Shown piece by piece: positions 43,609 through 43,926 of a stretch of 43,926 nucleotides of DNA. How positions within the stretch are numbered: position 1 is the stretch's first letter; every line of letters starts with the position of its first letter. Below the pieces are notes generated by a model. The model was not told where the DNA came from. It worked only from the letters and a program-made list of their open reading frames with translations, and did not search any database. Origin of the DNA: Muribaculaceae bacterium. Lineage in GTDB: Bacteria > Bacteroidota > Bacteroidia > Bacteroidales > Muribaculaceae. The translations under genes and the position numbers were made by a program. The stretch covers positions 1 to 43,926 of the forward strand of contig JAIDYR010000024.1 of NCBI GenBank assembly GCA_029057985.1, read 5' to 3'.

Positions 43609-43800
43609 ATGGCCAAGCAAACCAGATTATCTTAGGCTACAAAACACCAATGGCCAAACAAATAAATTTTTGCTTGACCATTGATTATTAACAGTTTATG
43701 CAAAGCAATCGCTTTAATATTCCTCCTCGTTGAAGAATATTATATTAACTAATAATCAACAACTTAACTGTTTTGGAATGTTATTTAGCCAAACAAACTT
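43609..43800. repeat. Gene-free region with nested inverted repeats and a GCCAAnCAAA motif
   Basis: No gene is seen between 43284 and the window end. AATGGCCAAGCAAA (43609), AATGGCCAAACAAA (43649) and AGCCAAACAAAC (43787) are direct repeats. CAATGGCCAAACAAA is inverted as TTTGCTTGACCATTG just downstream. TTGATTATTA (43681-43690) pairs with TAATAATCAA (43750-43759) and encloses two hairpins: AAAGC-AATC-GCTTT (43702-43715) and AATATTC/GAATATT (43716-43741). This has the shape of a three-way junction. Confidence 0.6.
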
Positions 43801-43826
43801 GAAGTACACTCCTATTTCCCAACTAT

Positions 43827-43918
43827 CACAAAAAACTAAAATGAAACACCACAAAAAACTAAAACAAAGTACCGCAAAAAACTAAAATGAAACTCCACAA
43901 AAAACTAAAATAAACTTT
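43827..43918. repeat. Four tandem 23-bp direct repeats
   Basis: Four units with an exact 23-bp period start at 43827, 43850, 43873 and 43896. Each opens with CACAAAAAACTAAAA (CGC in the third) and has a variable 8-base end. The array continues to, or stops near, the window edge, so the full copy number is unknown. Confidence 0.85.
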
Positions 43919-43926
43919 GATAATAG

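Noticed and set aside
1..43926. CRISPR arrays, rRNA genes, transposases, integrases
   Set aside because: None found; no repeat-spacer pattern and no transposase or integrase motifs in any frame read.

Overview
The window reads as ordinary chromosome of an anaerobic Bacteroidales bacterium, with a few accessory patches. Many promoters match the Bacteroidota consensus (TTTG, about 19 bp, TAnnTTTG). The gene set includes lineage markers: GldH, a DUF4954 beta-helix protein, a Bacteroidota-type LptD, DUF4230 proteins, a small protein with a T9SS-like C-terminal domain, and FprA. A gut family such as Muribaculaceae is plausible, but that is inference.

Layout. 1-8.5 kb is almost all minus strand: tRNA-Thr, glmS, a coding-free stretch of about 660 nt with its own promoter and terminator (candidate large structured RNA), a small lipoprotein, a NYN-domain protein, and two pepD paralogues with a muramidase-like lipoprotein between them. 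8.6-12.7 kb (+) holds an OmpH/Skp-like lipoprotein, hflX and a DUF4954 protein. 12.8-17.3 kb is an accessory patch: two secreted proteins of unknown function, a small regulator-like protein and a convergent membrane Ser/Thr kinase. 17.4-32.2 kb (+) is a dense housekeeping run: rpsA, a small lipoprotein, a T9SS-like mini protein, ilvE, an HD hydrolase, lptD, a coiled-coil protein, zapA, rny, a PSP1/RicT-like gene, gldH, fprA, a DUF486 protein and two DUF4230 proteins.

32.2-43.9 kb is mixed and mostly minus strand: thiamine pyrophosphokinase, two MFS carriers, beta-carbonic anhydrase (+), a PAS protein, an isochorismatase-like hydrolase, a RluA-type pseudouridine synthase, msrA with a wrecked MsrB half, yaaA, an unknown membrane protein, mnmD (+), and a YafQ-type toxin-antitoxin pair whose toxin is frameshifted. 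The last 670 bases carry no gene; they hold terminators, nested inverted repeats and a 23-bp tandem repeat.

Systems that stand out. (1) The 660-nt RNA candidate upstream of glmS. (2) A 47-bp motif in front of the PAS gene and one MFS gene, with a diverged copy before the isochorismatase gene, suggesting a small regulon. (3) RNase Y directly followed by a Cys-rich PSP1 (RicT-like) protein with a basic tail, which recalls the Bacillus Y-complex. (4) The kinase patch. (5) Two freshly decayed genes, msrAB and yafQ. All calls come from reading the sequence; no database search was run.
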